From Rhodococcus sp. G-MC3 (GTDB taxonomy: Bacteria > Actinomycetota > Actinomycetes > Mycobacteriales > Mycobacteriaceae): a stretch of DNA of 64,000 nucleotides. Within the stretch, counting starts at the first letter, position 1, and the number at the start of each line of letters is the position of its first letter. The position numbers and the translations under genes are program-made. The notes beneath the pieces were generated by a model. It worked only from the letters and a program-made list of their open reading frames with translations. It did no database searches and was not told where the DNA came from. The stretch is from the NCBI RefSeq assembly GCF_030063335.1, contig NZ_JASISW010000004.1:248001-312000 (forward strand), written 5' to 3'. This document shows, piece after piece, positions 33,523-42,634 of this stretch.

Positions 33523-34977
33523 GTGAGCAAGCAATCAGCCCTCATCGCTTCGCTGCCTACCGAGCTATGGCTCGGCGGAATTGCGACCCCGGCATCGAAC
33601 GGTGCCCGATTCGACGTGCTCGATCCTGCGACGGGCGACGTGCTGAGCTCCGTGGCCGACGCATCGCCGGAGGACGCGGTCGCTGCCCTGGATCGCGCTG
33701 TCGCGGTCCAGGCATCGTGGGCGGCAACACCGGCTCGTGAACGCGGCGAGATCCTTCGTCGCGCATTCGAGCTACTGCACTCTCGTGCCGACGATTTCGC
33801 ACTGCTGATGACTCTCGAAATGGGGAAGTCGCTGCAGGAGAGTCACGGTGAAGTGAAGTACGGTGGCGAGTTCCTCCGGTGGTTCTCCGAGGAAGCGGTC
33901 CGCATCGGCGGGCGTTTCACCCAGGCACCTGCAGGCAACGGCCGAATCCTGGCCACCAAGGCACCGGTCGGCCCGGTTCTCGCGATCACCCCGTGGAATT
34001 TCCCGTTGGCGATGGGTACCCGCAAGATCGGCCCCGCGCTGGCCGCCGGTTGTACGGTGATCGTCAAGCCTGCGGAGGACACACCACTGACGATGTTGCT
34101 GCTCGGTCAGGTGTTCGCCGACGCCGGACTGCCCGAAGGCGTGCTGTCGATCCTCCCGACGTCCGACGCCGCCGGCGTGAGCGGGCCTCTCATGGAGGAC
34201 CCGCGTCTACGCAAAGTGACGTTCACCGGTTCAACCGGCGTCGGCAAGTTGCTGGTCCGTGCGTCGGCGGAGCGGCTGCTGCGGACCTCGATGGAACTCG
34301 GGGGCAATGCCCCGTTCATCGTGTTCGACGACGCCGATATCGATGCTGCCGTCGACGGTGCGATGCTGGCCAAAATGCGCAACGGCGGCGAAGCGTGCAC
34401 TGCAGCGAACCGTCTCTACGTAGCCAATTCGGTGCGCGAGGAGTTCACCCAGAAGTTGACCGCGCGCATCGCAGCGCTGAAGGTCGGCCCCGGTGTCACA
34501 CCGGGCACCGATATCGGCCCTCTGATCAACTCGAAGCAGTTGGCAACGGTCACAGCACTCGTCGAGGATGCGGTCGCCAAGGGCGCCCGTGTCCGTACCG
34601 GCGGACAGGCACCGGGGGGTGTCGGATTCTTCTTCACCCCCACCGTCATCGACGAGGTGCCGAACACTGCGAACCTGCTGCGCGACGAGATCTTCGGCCC
34701 CGTTGCTGCGGTCATCGGTTTCGACACCGAGGACGAGGCGATCGCGGCCGCCAACGACACCCAGTATGGACTGGTGTCTTACTTCTACACCCGAGATCTC
34801 GATCGGGCGATGCGCGTGTCCTCGGCACTCGATACCGGCATGGTCGGTGTCAACCGTGGTGCAATCTCCGATGCGGCTGCCCCGTTCGGCGGTGTGAAGG
34901 AATCCGGCTTCGGCCGCGAAGGCGGCTCGGAGGGCATCGACGAGTACCTCGAAACCAAGTACATCGCCCTTCAGTAA
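33523..34977 (+). CDS. gabD: Succinate-semialdehyde dehydrogenase
   Basis: A 484-residue aldehyde dehydrogenase that oxidises succinate semialdehyde to succinate with NAD(P). It has ITPWNFPLAMGTRKIGPALAAGCTVIVKPAEDTP, the NAD loop FTGSTGVGK, the catalytic Glu in MELGGNAPFIVF and the catalytic Cys in NGGEACTAANR. The GTG start at 33523 has AGGAG upstream and sits one base after the gabT stop. The pathway from GABA to the TCA cycle is complete in these two genes. It is convergent with the GntR gene. Confidence 0.92.
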   Translation: MSKQSALIASLPTELWLGGIATPASNGARFDVLDPATGDVLSSVADASPEDAVAALDRAVAVQASWAATPARERGEILRRAFELLHSRADDFALLMTLEMGKSLQESHGEVKYGGEFLRWFSEEAVRIGGRFTQAPAGNGRILATKAPVGPVLAITPWNFPLAMGTRKIGPALAAGCTVIVKPAEDTPLTMLLLGQVFADAGLPEGVLSILPTSDAAGVSGPLMEDPRLRKVTFTGSTGVGKLLVRASAERLLRTSMELGGNAPFIVFDDADIDAAVDGAMLAKMRNGGEACTAANRLYVANSVREEFTQKLTARIAALKVGPGVTPGTDIGPLINSKQLATVTALVEDAVAKGARVRTGGQAPGGVGFFFTPTVIDEVPNTANLLRDEIFGPVAAVIGFDTEDEAIAAANDTQYGLVSYFYTRDLDRAMRVSSALDTGMVGVNRGAISDAAAPFGGVKESGFGREGGSEGIDEYLETKYIALQ

Positions 34978-35000
34978 TCAGCCCTCAGTAAGCGCTACTG

Positions 35001-35663
35001 CTACAACAGGTTTCGCACTGCGGTTTCGAACCCGTCCACGTGCGCGAGCGTGAGCTCTGCGGCCGCTGTTTCGTCTCCGGAGGCGATGGCACGCAACAGG
35101 GCCTCGTGCTCGCGCACGTGGTGGGCTACGTGCGGTAAACGATCGAGAAACAGGCACCAGATTCTGGTGGCGTGCGCATCGAGGCTGACGAGTATGTCCT
35201 CTAGGTGGGCGTTTCCGGCGGCGCGATAGATTGCGCGGTGCACCCGAACATCTTTGCGTAGAACTTCTTTCGGGTCTTGATCGTCGCCGATCATGGCGAT
35301 ATCGTCCGCCAGTTCCACGAGTGCGCGACGCATCTCGGCGGTCGCCGTTCGTGCGGCACGGGCGGCGGCGAGCGGCTCCAGCTGACGTCGAATCTCGGAG
35401 ATGGACGACAGGTCCGTCATGTCGACTCCCGTCGCGAACGTTCCCCGCCGCGGAAATGCCACCACGAGACGATCGCGTTCGAGGCGCTTGAGCGCTTCAC
35501 GCACCGGCGTACGGCCGTAGCCGAGATCGACGCCGAGTTTTTCGTCGTTGAGGGGCTCCCCCGGCGCGATGTCCAGCATGATCAATCGCTCTTGAAGAAT
35601 GTCGTAAGCGTGATCGGCATTCGTCTTGTCGGACTCCACCGTTGTCACCGCATTCACACTCAC
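35001..35663 (-). CDS. GntR/FadR (FCD) regulator of the sarcosine genes
   Basis: About 220 residues: a GntR winged helix (AYDILQERLIMLDIAPGEPLNDEKLGVDLGYGRTPVREALKRLERDRLVVAFPRRGTF) followed by an all-helical FCD ligand domain with the expected histidines (DVRVHRAIYRAAGN, HVREHEALLRAI). The start is uncertain among several GTG codons; the one at 35663 has AAGG five bases upstream. It is divergent from soxB. A TGATATATCA palindrome lies in the gap and recurs before purU, so it likely represses both until sarcosine or a related C1 compound is present. Confidence 0.83.
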   Translation of the reverse strand: MSVNAVTTVESDKTNADHAYDILQERLIMLDIAPGEPLNDEKLGVDLGYGRTPVREALKRLERDRLVVAFPRRGTFATGVDMTDLSSISEIRRQLEPLAAARAARTATAEMRRALVELADDIAMIGDDQDPKEVLRKDVRVHRAIYRAAGNAHLEDILVSLDAHATRIWCLFLDRLPHVAHHVREHEALLRAIASGDETAAAELTLAHVDGFETAVRNLL

Positions 35664-35708
35664 TTTCGCCTTGACCACCGACCGATCTGACCATACTCTA
35701 CGAGAAGG

Positions 35709-35721
35709 TTGATATATCAGT
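35709..35721. promoter_or_regulatory. TTGATATATCAGT, candidate GntR operator at sox
   Basis: The 10-base perfect palindrome TGATATATCA (35710-35719) lies 34-43 bases upstream of soxB and about 47-56 bases upstream of the divergent GntR start. The identical 13-base word is found upstream of purU at 41638-41650. AT-rich dyads of this kind are typical GntR-family sites. Confidence 0.6.
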
Positions 35722-35752
35722 TCAATGCCAAGGAAGGTCGTCACCGGTTCTC

Positions 35753-36988
35753 ATGACCATTGCACCCCCTCCCGGCGCGCAACTACCCGAGCACCCGGAA
35801 TTCCTGTGGCGGAACCCCGAGCCGAGGAAGACTTACGACGTCGTCATCGTCGGCGGCGGCGGCCACGGGCTGGCCACCGCTCACTACCTGGCCAAGAACC
35901 ACGGAATCACCAACGTGGCCGTTCTGGAGAAAGGGTGGCTCGCTGGTGGAAACATGGCCCGCAACACCACCCTGATCCGCTCCAACTATCTGTGGGACGA
36001 GAGCGCGAACATCTACGAGCACTCTCTCAAACTGTGGGAGGGACTCGAAGAGGACCTCGACTACCCGATCCTGTTCAGCCAGCGCGGAGTTCTCAACCTC
36101 GCGCACAGCCTCCAGGATGTCCGCGACAGCGTCAGGCGAGTAGAGGCGAACAAGCTCAACGGCATCGACGCCCAGTGGGTCGAACCCGACGAGGTGAAGA
36201 AGCTCTGTCCGCTGGTCGACATCTCCGACGACATCCGCTATCCCGTACTCGGAGCGACCTATCAACCGCGAGCAGGAATCGCCAAACACGACTATGTCGC
36301 ATGGGGATTCGCACGCCGAGCCAGCGCAGCGGGCATCGACATCATCCAGAACTGCGAAGTCACCGGATTCGTCACCGACGGCAACAGGGTCACCGGAGTG
36401 AAGACAACACGCGGCGACATCGGAGCCGGTCAGGTCGCACTGTGCGCCGCCGGGCACACCACGACGCTGACCGACATGCTCGGGTTCAGAACACCCGTCC
36501 AGTCCCACCCGCTTCAGGCACTCGTCTCCGAACTGCTCGAGCCCGTCCACCCGACCGTCGTGATGTCCAACGCAATTCACGTGTACGTGTCGCAGGCGCA
36601 CAAGGGTGAGCTCGTCATGGGCGCAGGCGTCGACTCCTACAACGGATACGGCCAGCGCGGTGCTTTTCACATCATCGAACGGCAGATGGCAGCCGCCGTG
36701 GAACTGTTTCCGGTCTTCGCCCGAGCTCATCTGCTGCGGACGTGGGGCGGAATCGTCGACGTCTGCCCGGACGCCTCCCCCATCGTCGGGCGCACTCCCT
36801 ACGACAACGTCTTCCTCAACTGCGGATGGGGAACAGGCGGTTTCAAGGCAACTCCAGGACTGGGATGGTGCCTTGCAGACACCATCGCGCACGACGCCCT
36901 TCACCCCTACATCGCGCCGTTCGGTCTCGACAGATTCGTCTCCGGCGCGCTGGTCGACGAACACGGCGCCGCTGCCGTCGCCCATTAG
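35753..36988 (+). CDS. soxB: Sarcosine oxidase beta subunit
   Basis: A 411-residue flavoprotein subunit of heterotetrameric sarcosine oxidase, which oxidatively demethylates N-methylglycine to glycine with formation of 5,10-methylene-THF and peroxide. The dinucleotide-binding motif is [22 protein letters not shown], followed by [15 protein letters not shown] and the C-terminal [18 protein letters not shown] and [16 protein letters not shown] segments. The beta subunit carries substrate-binding FAD and covalent FMN. First gene of soxBDAG; soxD starts 15 bases later. Confidence 0.94.
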   Translation: MTIAPPPGAQLPEHPEFLWRNPEPRKTYDVVIVGGGGHGLATAHYLAKNHGITNVAVLEKGWLAGGNMARNTTLIRSNYLWDESANIYEHSLKLWEGLEEDLDYPILFSQRGVLNLAHSLQDVRDSVRRVEANKLNGIDAQWVEPDEVKKLCPLVDISDDIRYPVLGATYQPRAGIAKHDYVAWGFARRASAAGIDIIQNCEVTGFVTDGNRVTGVKTTRGDIGAGQVALCAAGHTTTLTDMLGFRTPVQSHPLQALVSELLEPVHPTVVMSNAIHVYVSQAHKGELVMGAGVDSYNGYGQRGAFHIIERQMAAAVELFPVFARAHLLRTWGGIVDVCPDASPIVGRTPYDNVFLNCGWGTGGFKATPGLGWCLADTIAHDALHPYIAPFGLDRFVSGALVDEHGAAAVAH

Positions 36989-37003
36989 AGCGGAGAGAGA
37001 ACC

Positions 37004-37282
37004 ATGCAGCTCATCGAATGCCCCTGGTGCGGGCCGCGCGAGGAGACCGAGTTTCACTACGGGGGCGAAGCACACGTCGCCTACCCAGCCGATCCGGAGG
37101 CTTTGACGGACGAGCAATGGGCCCACTACGTATTCTTTCGCAACAACCCCAAGGGTCTGTTCGCTGAGCGGTGGAGTCACAGCGCCGGCTGCCGACGGTG
37201 GTTCAATGCTGTGCGCGACACCGCAACCTACTCGTTCCAGGGCGTCTACCGCCCGGGCGAGCCGAGGCCGGCGATATCGTGA
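37004..37282 (+). CDS. soxD: Sarcosine oxidase delta subunit
   Basis: A 92-residue zinc-binding subunit. It starts MQLIECPWCGPREETEFHYGGEAHVAYP, where the CPWCG knuckle supplies zinc ligands with a downstream His/Cys (HSAGCRRWF). Length and order match SoxD of known complexes. GGAGAGAG precedes the ATG. The stop overlaps the soxA GTG (GTGA). Confidence 0.93.
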   Translation: MQLIECPWCGPREETEFHYGGEAHVAYPADPEALTDEQWAHYVFFRNNPKGLFAERWSHSAGCRRWFNAVRDTATYSFQGVYRPGEPRPAIS

Positions 37283-40143
37283 CGACACCGAACCGTACCG
37301 ACGACGGTGGACGCATCGACCGGTCCACCTCGGTGTCCTTCACATTCGGGGGCCGCGCGCTGACGGGCCACGTCGGCGATACCCTCGCTTCGGCGTTGCT
37401 GGCCAACGGTATTCATCAGGTGACCTCCAGCATCAAGCTGGGACGACCACGCGGCATCACCGCTGCATGGGCCGAGGACACCGGCGGGCTCGTTCAGATC
37501 GAAAAGCCGTTCCCCGAGCCGATGCTGCTCGCCTCCACGATCGAACTGTACGAAGGTCTCGTTGCCCGCGGCATTCCCGGGCAGGGCTGCCTCGCTGACA
37601 TCGGTGATTGCGCTCATTACGACGCGGTACACCAGCACACCGATGTTCTCGTTGTCGGCGCCGGGCCCGGCGGCCTTGCCGCCGCACTGACGGCAGCGCG
37701 CTCAGGCGCACGGGTGGTACTTCTCGACGAGCAGTGTGAAGCAGGCGGAACACTTCTCGGGACCGCCGACCTCATCGACGGCGTCCCGGCGATGAGGTGG
37801 GTAGCGGCGACGGTCGCCGAACTCGCGAGTTACCCGGATGTTCTGCATCTCCAGCGAACCACCGCATTCGGAACCTATGACGACGGTTTCGTGCTCGCCC
37901 TGCAACGTCGTACCGACCACCTCGGATTCGATGCACCGGCAGCTTCTCCGCGACAACGGATCTGGCGAATTCGCGCTCGTCGGATCGTCATTGCCACCGG
38001 CGCACACGAACGCCCGGTCGTATTCACCGACAACGACCGCCCCGGCATCATGCTCGCCGGTGCCGCTCGCACGTTCCTGCACCGCTACGGTGTCACGGTC
38101 GGCGAGAAGGCCGTGGTGTTCACCACGAACGACAGTGCCTACGCGGCAGCCGTCGATCTCGCCGACGCAGGCGTGCACGTCACCGTCCTCGACTCACGGC
38201 CGGTCGCTCCCGCAGAGTGGGTGTCCCAGTGCGGCACACGCGGAATCGAAGTCCGTTCCGAGTCCGTCGTCACCGGCACGCGGGGCGAGAATCGAATCAC
38301 CGACGCACTCGTCGCATCGAAGGCCGACGGCGAGATCGGACCGTCGATGCCGCTGGCCTGCGATGTACTACTGGTCAGCGGCGGCTGGAATCCCGCTGTC
38401 CACCTCTTCAGCCAGTCCCGCGGAAAGCTCCGGTACGACGAGCGGCTCGGCGCATTCATGCCCGGTGAAGACATCGAAGGGATTGATGTCACTGGATCCG
38501 CAGGCGGCATCTTTTCCCTCGGAGCATGCATCGACGCAGGACAGGATGCCGCGTCGAAGGCACTCGCGGCCCTCGGCAGAACTGCAGGCGAACCGCTGTC
38601 GGCAGTTCGAGCCACCAGCACCGACCCCACCTTTACAGATCCCATGATTCTCTGGCGGATTGCCGATAGGCGCGGCGTGCACACCCAGTTCGTCGATGCC
38701 GCCCGTGACGCGACCGTCGCCGACATCGCTCGCGCGGTGGGCGCAGGGATGACAGCGATGGAGCACATCAAGCGCTACACCACAATCGGTACTGCGCACG
38801 ATCAGGGAAAGACCTCGGGCGTCCTCGCCTCGGGCATCACAGCCGAGCTCCTCGGCAGGCCGATCGAGACTTTGGGCACCACCACGTTCCGCCCGCCGTA
38901 CACCCCCGTCGCGTTCGCGGCTCTCGCCGGCCGCGCGCGCGGCAAGCTCTTCGATCCGGAACGCCGTACAGCGATTCATGATTGGCATGTCGGACGGGGT
39001 GCTGTGTTCGAGGACGTCGGACAGTGGAAGCGTCCTCGCTTCTACCCTCTCACCGGCGAGGACATGGACGCCGCGGTACTGCGTGAATGCACCGCTGTAC
39101 GAGGCAGTGTCGGGATTCTCGACGGTTCCACCCTGGGCAAGATCGACGTCTCCGGCCCGGATGCGGGCGTTCTGCTCGACCGTCTGTACACGAACATGAT
39201 GAGCACGCTGAAGGTCGGGATGGTTCGCTACGGCGTCATGTGCGGTGTGGACGGAATGGTCATCGACGACGGCACCGTCATGCGCCTCGACGACGAGCGT
39301 TTTCAGGTGTTCACCACCACCGGTGGCGCTGCGAAGATCCTCGACTGGATGGAGGAATGGCTCCAGACCGAGTGGCCGGAGCTGGTGGTTCGACTCACAT
39401 CGGTCACCGAGCAGTGGGCAACATTTCCCGTCGTCGGACCGAAATCTCGCGCGGTCGTCGGCGAAGTGTTCCCCGAACTCGATGTCTCCCAAGAGATGTT
39501 CCCGTTCATGGCGTGGCGCGCCGCCCAGATCGGCGGCGTTCATGTGCGCGTTGCTCGAATCAGCTTTTCGGGTGAACTGGCGTACGAGGTCAACGTCGAC
39601 GGCTGGCATGCGCCCGCCGTGTGGTCGCGACTTCTTGCTGCGGGAGAGCACTACGGAATCACTCCGTACGGCACCGAGACGATGCACGTTCTCCGCGCCG
39701 AGAAGGGGTATCCGATCATCGGCCAAGACACCGACGGCACCGTCACCCCGCATGACCTCGGCATGAGCTGGGCTGTGTCGAAGAAGAAAAAAGACTTCGT
39801 CGGCAAGCGCTCGTTCGCCCGCACCGAGAACAGCAACCCATTGCGAAAGCAGCTTGTCGGATTGCTTCCACTCGACAAGGAAACGGTCCTGCCGGAGGGT
39901 TCACAGATCATCGAAACGATCGACAGCGGCGTTCTGCCTCCGCCACCGGTGCCCATGCTCGGGCACGTCACGTCGAGCTATATGAGCGCCGAACTACGCA
40001 GACCCTTCGCTCTCGCATTGATCAAGGGCGGACACGCCCGTATCGGCGATACCGTCCACATTCCCGTCGGCGGCGAGTTGATCGCCGCCGAGATCACCGG
40101 TTCCGTACTCGTCGATCCCGAAGGAGCGCGCCGCGATGGCTGA
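37279..40143 (+). CDS. soxA: Sarcosine oxidase alpha subunit
   Basis: A 954-residue subunit. The N-terminus has the ubiquitin-like fold with GHVGDTLASALLANGI and FPEPMLLASTIELYEGLVARGIPGQGCL. The NAD/FAD motif is VLVVGAGPGGLAAALTAARSGARVVLLDEQ. The C-terminal third is a glycine-cleavage T-protein-like folate domain (GSVGILDGSTLGKIDVSGPDAG, FSGELAYEVNVD). It binds NAD and folate and channels the methyl group to tetrahydrofolate. The GTG at 37279 overlaps soxD by 4 bases, and the end overlaps soxG by 8 bases. Confidence 0.94.
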   Translation: MTTPNRTDDGGRIDRSTSVSFTFGGRALTGHVGDTLASALLANGIHQVTSSIKLGRPRGITAAWAEDTGGLVQIEKPFPEPMLLASTIELYEGLVARGIPGQGCLADIGDCAHYDAVHQHTDVLVVGAGPGGLAAALTAARSGARVVLLDEQCEAGGTLLGTADLIDGVPAMRWVAATVAELASYPDVLHLQRTTAFGTYDDGFVLALQRRTDHLGFDAPAASPRQRIWRIRARRIVIATGAHERPVVFTDNDRPGIMLAGAARTFLHRYGVTVGEKAVVFTTNDSAYAAAVDLADAGVHVTVLDSRPVAPAEWVSQCGTRGIEVRSESVVTGTRGENRITDALVASKADGEIGPSMPLACDVLLVSGGWNPAVHLFSQSRGKLRYDERLGAFMPGEDIEGIDVTGSAGGIFSLGACIDAGQDAASKALAALGRTAGEPLSAVRATSTDPTFTDPMILWRIADRRGVHTQFVDAARDATVADIARAVGAGMTAMEHIKRYTTIGTAHDQGKTSGVLASGITAELLGRPIETLGTTTFRPPYTPVAFAALAGRARGKLFDPERRTAIHDWHVGRGAVFEDVGQWKRPRFYPLTGEDMDAAVLRECTAVRGSVGILDGSTLGKIDVSGPDAGVLLDRLYTNMMSTLKVGMVRYGVMCGVDGMVIDDGTVMRLDDERFQVFTTTGGAAKILDWMEEWLQTEWPELVVRLTSVTEQWATFPVVGPKSRAVVGEVFPELDVSQEMFPFMAWRAAQIGGVHVRVARISFSGELAYEVNVDGWHAPAVWSRLLAAGEHYGITPYGTETMHVLRAEKGYPIIGQDTDGTVTPHDLGMSWAVSKKKKDFVGKRSFARTENSNPLRKQLVGLLPLDKETVLPEGSQIIETIDSGVLPPPPVPMLGHVTSSYMSAELRRPFALALIKGGHARIGDTVHIPVGGELIAAEITGSVLVDPEGARRDG

Positions 40144-40714
40144 CTTGTCGGTGCCCATCAGTCCCCTGCACGGTCTCGCCGAACGCTGTGCGGCGCAGCC
40201 GGAGTCGGTGTCCGTCTGGGAGGAGCCGTTCACCGCGATGACCGATCTGTGGGTAGATCCCACCGGCGAAGGCGGCCGGGCCGCAGCAGTCGTCCTCGGC
40301 GCCGCACTGCCGGCGAGTCCCGGCAGGTCGATCGAGACCACGGTTGCAACGGCGATCTGGTTCGGCCCGGAGGAATGGCTGGTCACCTCGCGCGCCACGT
40401 CGGCGGCAGACCTGGAATCCTCTCTGCAGCAGGCAGTGCGACCTCACGGCGGCAGCGCCACCGATGTCTCGGCCCAACGCACCTCGATCAGACTGTCCGG
40501 CGAACATGCACGGTTCGTGCTGTCGAAAGGATGCTCGCTCGACCTTCATCCCAGCGTGTACTCCCCGGGCACCGCTCAGCAGACCATGCTCGGACAGGCT
40601 GCCGTGGTGATCATCGCACTCGACGACGGCGGCGCCGACTACCGGTTGCTCGTACGCTCGTCGTTTGCGCGGTACCTGCTGGAATGGCTGTTCGACGCAT
40701 CAGCGGAGTTCTGA
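40136..40714 (+). CDS. soxG: Sarcosine oxidase gamma subunit
   Basis: A 192-residue subunit resembling a T-protein-type fold: ATAIWFGPEEWLVTS, TDVSAQRTSIRLSGEHARFVLSKGCSLDLHP and YRLLVRSSFARYLLEWL are the conserved stretches. The ATG lies inside the last codons of soxA. It closes the soxBDAG operon and is convergent with purU 17 bases away. Companion genes often seen with this operon (glyA, sdaA) are not adjacent. Confidence 0.9.
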   Translation: MADLSVPISPLHGLAERCAAQPESVSVWEEPFTAMTDLWVDPTGEGGRAAAVVLGAALPASPGRSIETTVATAIWFGPEEWLVTSRATSAADLESSLQQAVRPHGGSATDVSAQRTSIRLSGEHARFVLSKGCSLDLHPSVYSPGTAQQTMLGQAAVVIIALDDGGADYRLLVRSSFARYLLEWLFDASAEF

Positions 40715-40731
40715 CCCGTTCGCGCGAGCTT

Positions 40732-41577
40732 CTATTTGAATACCACGGTCCTGCTGCCGTGCAGCAGAACCCGGTTCTCGCAGTGCCACCGCACGGCACG
40801 AGAGAGTGCAAGCGCCTCGGCGTCCTGGCCGACCGTCGCGAGCCGCTGCGGATCGAAGCTGTGATCGATGCGGATAACTTCCTGCTCGATGATCGGGCCT
40901 TCGTCGAGATCCGGTGTGACGTAGTGGGCAGTCGCACCGACCTGCTTGACCCCACGATCGAATGCTTGGTGATAGGGCTTGGCGCCTTTGAATCCGGGAA
41001 GGAACGAGTGGTGAATATTGATCGCGCGTCCGTGCAATCTGCGGCATGCGTCGTCGGACAGCACCTGCATGTACCGGGCAAGGACGACAAGATCGACGTC
41101 GAATTCCTCGCAGATTTCGAACAGCCGCGCTTCGGCGTCACCCTTGGCCCCGGCAGTGACCGGGACATGCAGAAAAGGAAGACCTGCGGCTTCGGCCATG
41201 GGACGTAGGTCTTCGTGGTTCGATACCACAGCGACGAGCTCGGCCCCCAGAATCTCTGCGCGCCAACGGAAGATCAGGTCGTTGAGGCAGTGGCCCATCC
41301 GGGACACCATCACGAGGGCACGCGGCCGCGCATCTCCGGTGAAGGTGTATGTCATCGAAAATTTCTCGGCGAGGTTCTGAAACTTCTCGGAAAGGTCGGC
41401 GACACCCGTGCTTGCCGAAGAGAACGATGTTCGTTGGAAGAATTCGCGTCCGAGTGCGTCGTCGAATTGCTGATGCTCTTCGATATCGCATGCGTTCTCG
41501 AAGAGGAACGTACTGACGGCGTGGACGATGCCGGAGCGCTGCGGGCAGCTCAGCGTCAGGGTGTATGTCCGGCTCAT
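40732..41577 (-). CDS. purU: Formyltetrahydrofolate deformylase
   Basis: A 281-residue enzyme that hydrolyses 10-formyl-THF to formate and THF, balancing the folate C1 pool produced by sarcosine oxidation. The N-terminal ACT domain (YTLTLSCPQRSGIVHAVSTFLFENACDIEEHQQF) precedes the formyltransferase fold with AINIHHSFLPGFKGAKPYHQAF (catalytic Asn-His) and VTPDLDEGPIIEQ (catalytic Asp). The upstream palindrome identical to that of soxB suggests common GntR control even though the genes face each other. Confidence 0.93.
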   Translation of the reverse strand: MSRTYTLTLSCPQRSGIVHAVSTFLFENACDIEEHQQFDDALGREFFQRTSFSSASTGVADLSEKFQNLAEKFSMTYTFTGDARPRALVMVSRMGHCLNDLIFRWRAEILGAELVAVVSNHEDLRPMAEAAGLPFLHVPVTAGAKGDAEARLFEICEEFDVDLVVLARYMQVLSDDACRRLHGRAINIHHSFLPGFKGAKPYHQAFDRGVKQVGATAHYVTPDLDEGPIIEQEVIRIDHSFDPQRLATVGQDAEALALSRAVRWHCENRVLLHGSRTVVFK

Positions 41578-41637
41578 GGCGATCTCCTGATGGTCGATCG
41601 GTGGGCGTGCAACTCGAACAGCGGCGAAGCAAGTGGA

Positions 41638-41650
41638 TTGATATATCAGT
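41638..41650. promoter_or_regulatory. TTGATATATCAGT, second copy upstream of purU
   Basis: An exact 13-base match to the element before soxB, with the palindrome TGATATATCA at 41639-41648. It lies 61 bases upstream of the purU start in a 280-base gap (41578-41857). The remainder of that gap is moderately AT-rich and must hold the promoter of the GAF-ANTAR gene at 41858; no gene is visible in it. Confidence 0.58.
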
Positions 41651-41857
41651 CATAGATTACTCGTCGATCAGCGTTGCGCAAGAGGTGTCGTCGATCCCCC
41701 GATCGCGCCCATCGCCCGTCTCGCATAACAAGAAGATAACGAAACGGTCTCGGGGTCGTCACATAGCTGCACCGAGTCGCAAAACACCAGGTCAGAGTGT
41801 GCAGACTCTGCTTTAACCGCTTCACTTTCAGAGAGCGATCCGCCCATACTTGTTTCC

Positions 41858-42634
41858 ATGACAGCAGGACGCGTGGACGCGGCAACGGAAGGAACGTTCC
41901 GGGATTCAACCGCGCCGACCGTCCGATGGGGGCACCCAGCTCAAGGTGCGGACCTGGCAGACGCGCTCGGGACGAGGATCGACAACGACGACGAACTCGA
42001 CGCCGCCCTCCATGTTCTTGTCACCCTTGCCGGCAAAGCCATCGATGGCGCTGCCGGCTGCGGCGTCACCGTGACCATTTCCGATCGCACATTCACCGCG
42101 GTGTACAGCGACGCCAGAACCCTGATCGTCGACGCCGATCAGTACAAGGCAGGGGATGGACCATGCCTGCATGCCGTTCGCACCGGCGAAGTCGTCCGTG
42201 TCGACTCGGTCGCGGCGGATAGGCGTTGGCCTGAATTCGCCAAGTCGGCGTCCACGGAGAACATCCACTCGTTTCTGGCAGCGCCCCTGTACTGCGCGAG
42301 CACGAGGTTCGGCGCCCTGAACCTGTACGGACAAGCCCCGTCCGCCTTCACCGATGGCGACGTCGAGACCGCAACAGCCCTGACCGATGCATTTGCAGGC
42401 GCGCTTGGGGACTACGAACGCTTCGACCGGGTGCGCGGCGAGGCATCAGGCCTTCGGTTCACGATGGAGCACCGCGCCCCCATCGAACAGGCCAAAGGCA
42501 TTCTCATGGCGACGCACCGCATCGACGCCGATGCTGCGTTCGACATGCTCGTCGACATGTCGCAGCGGACGAACCGGAAGCTGCGCGATCTGGCTTTGCA
42601 GTTCGTCCGGGACTGCAGCGCTACCCCGACTTAG
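41858..42634 (+). CDS. GAF-ANTAR antitermination regulator
   Basis: A 258-residue two-domain protein. The GAF sensor (LDAALHVLVTLAGKAIDGAAGCGVTVTISD, YKAGDGPCLHAVRTGEVVRVDS, FLAAPLYCASTRFGALNLYG) is followed by a C-terminal three-helix ANTAR domain (IEQAKGILMATHRIDADAAFDMLVDMSQRTNRKLRDLALQF). ANTAR proteins bind paired RNA hairpins and prevent termination; in mycobacteria-like species GAF-ANTAR proteins act in stress responses. Stop and convergent pdxK stop overlap by 4 bases. The RNA target was not found. Confidence 0.88.
   Translation: MTAGRVDAATEGTFRDSTAPTVRWGHPAQGADLADALGTRIDNDDELDAALHVLVTLAGKAIDGAAGCGVTVTISDRTFTAVYSDARTLIVDADQYKAGDGPCLHAVRTGEVVRVDSVAADRRWPEFAKSASTENIHSFLAAPLYCASTRFGALNLYGQAPSAFTDGDVETATALTDAFAGALGDYERFDRVRGEASGLRFTMEHRAPIEQAKGILMATHRIDADAAFDMLVDMSQRTNRKLRDLALQFVRDCSATPT

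Noticed and set aside
35783-37288. A 501-codon open frame antisense to soxB-soxD
   Set aside because: The plus strand carries intact SoxB and SoxD motifs; the antisense frame has no recognisable domain.
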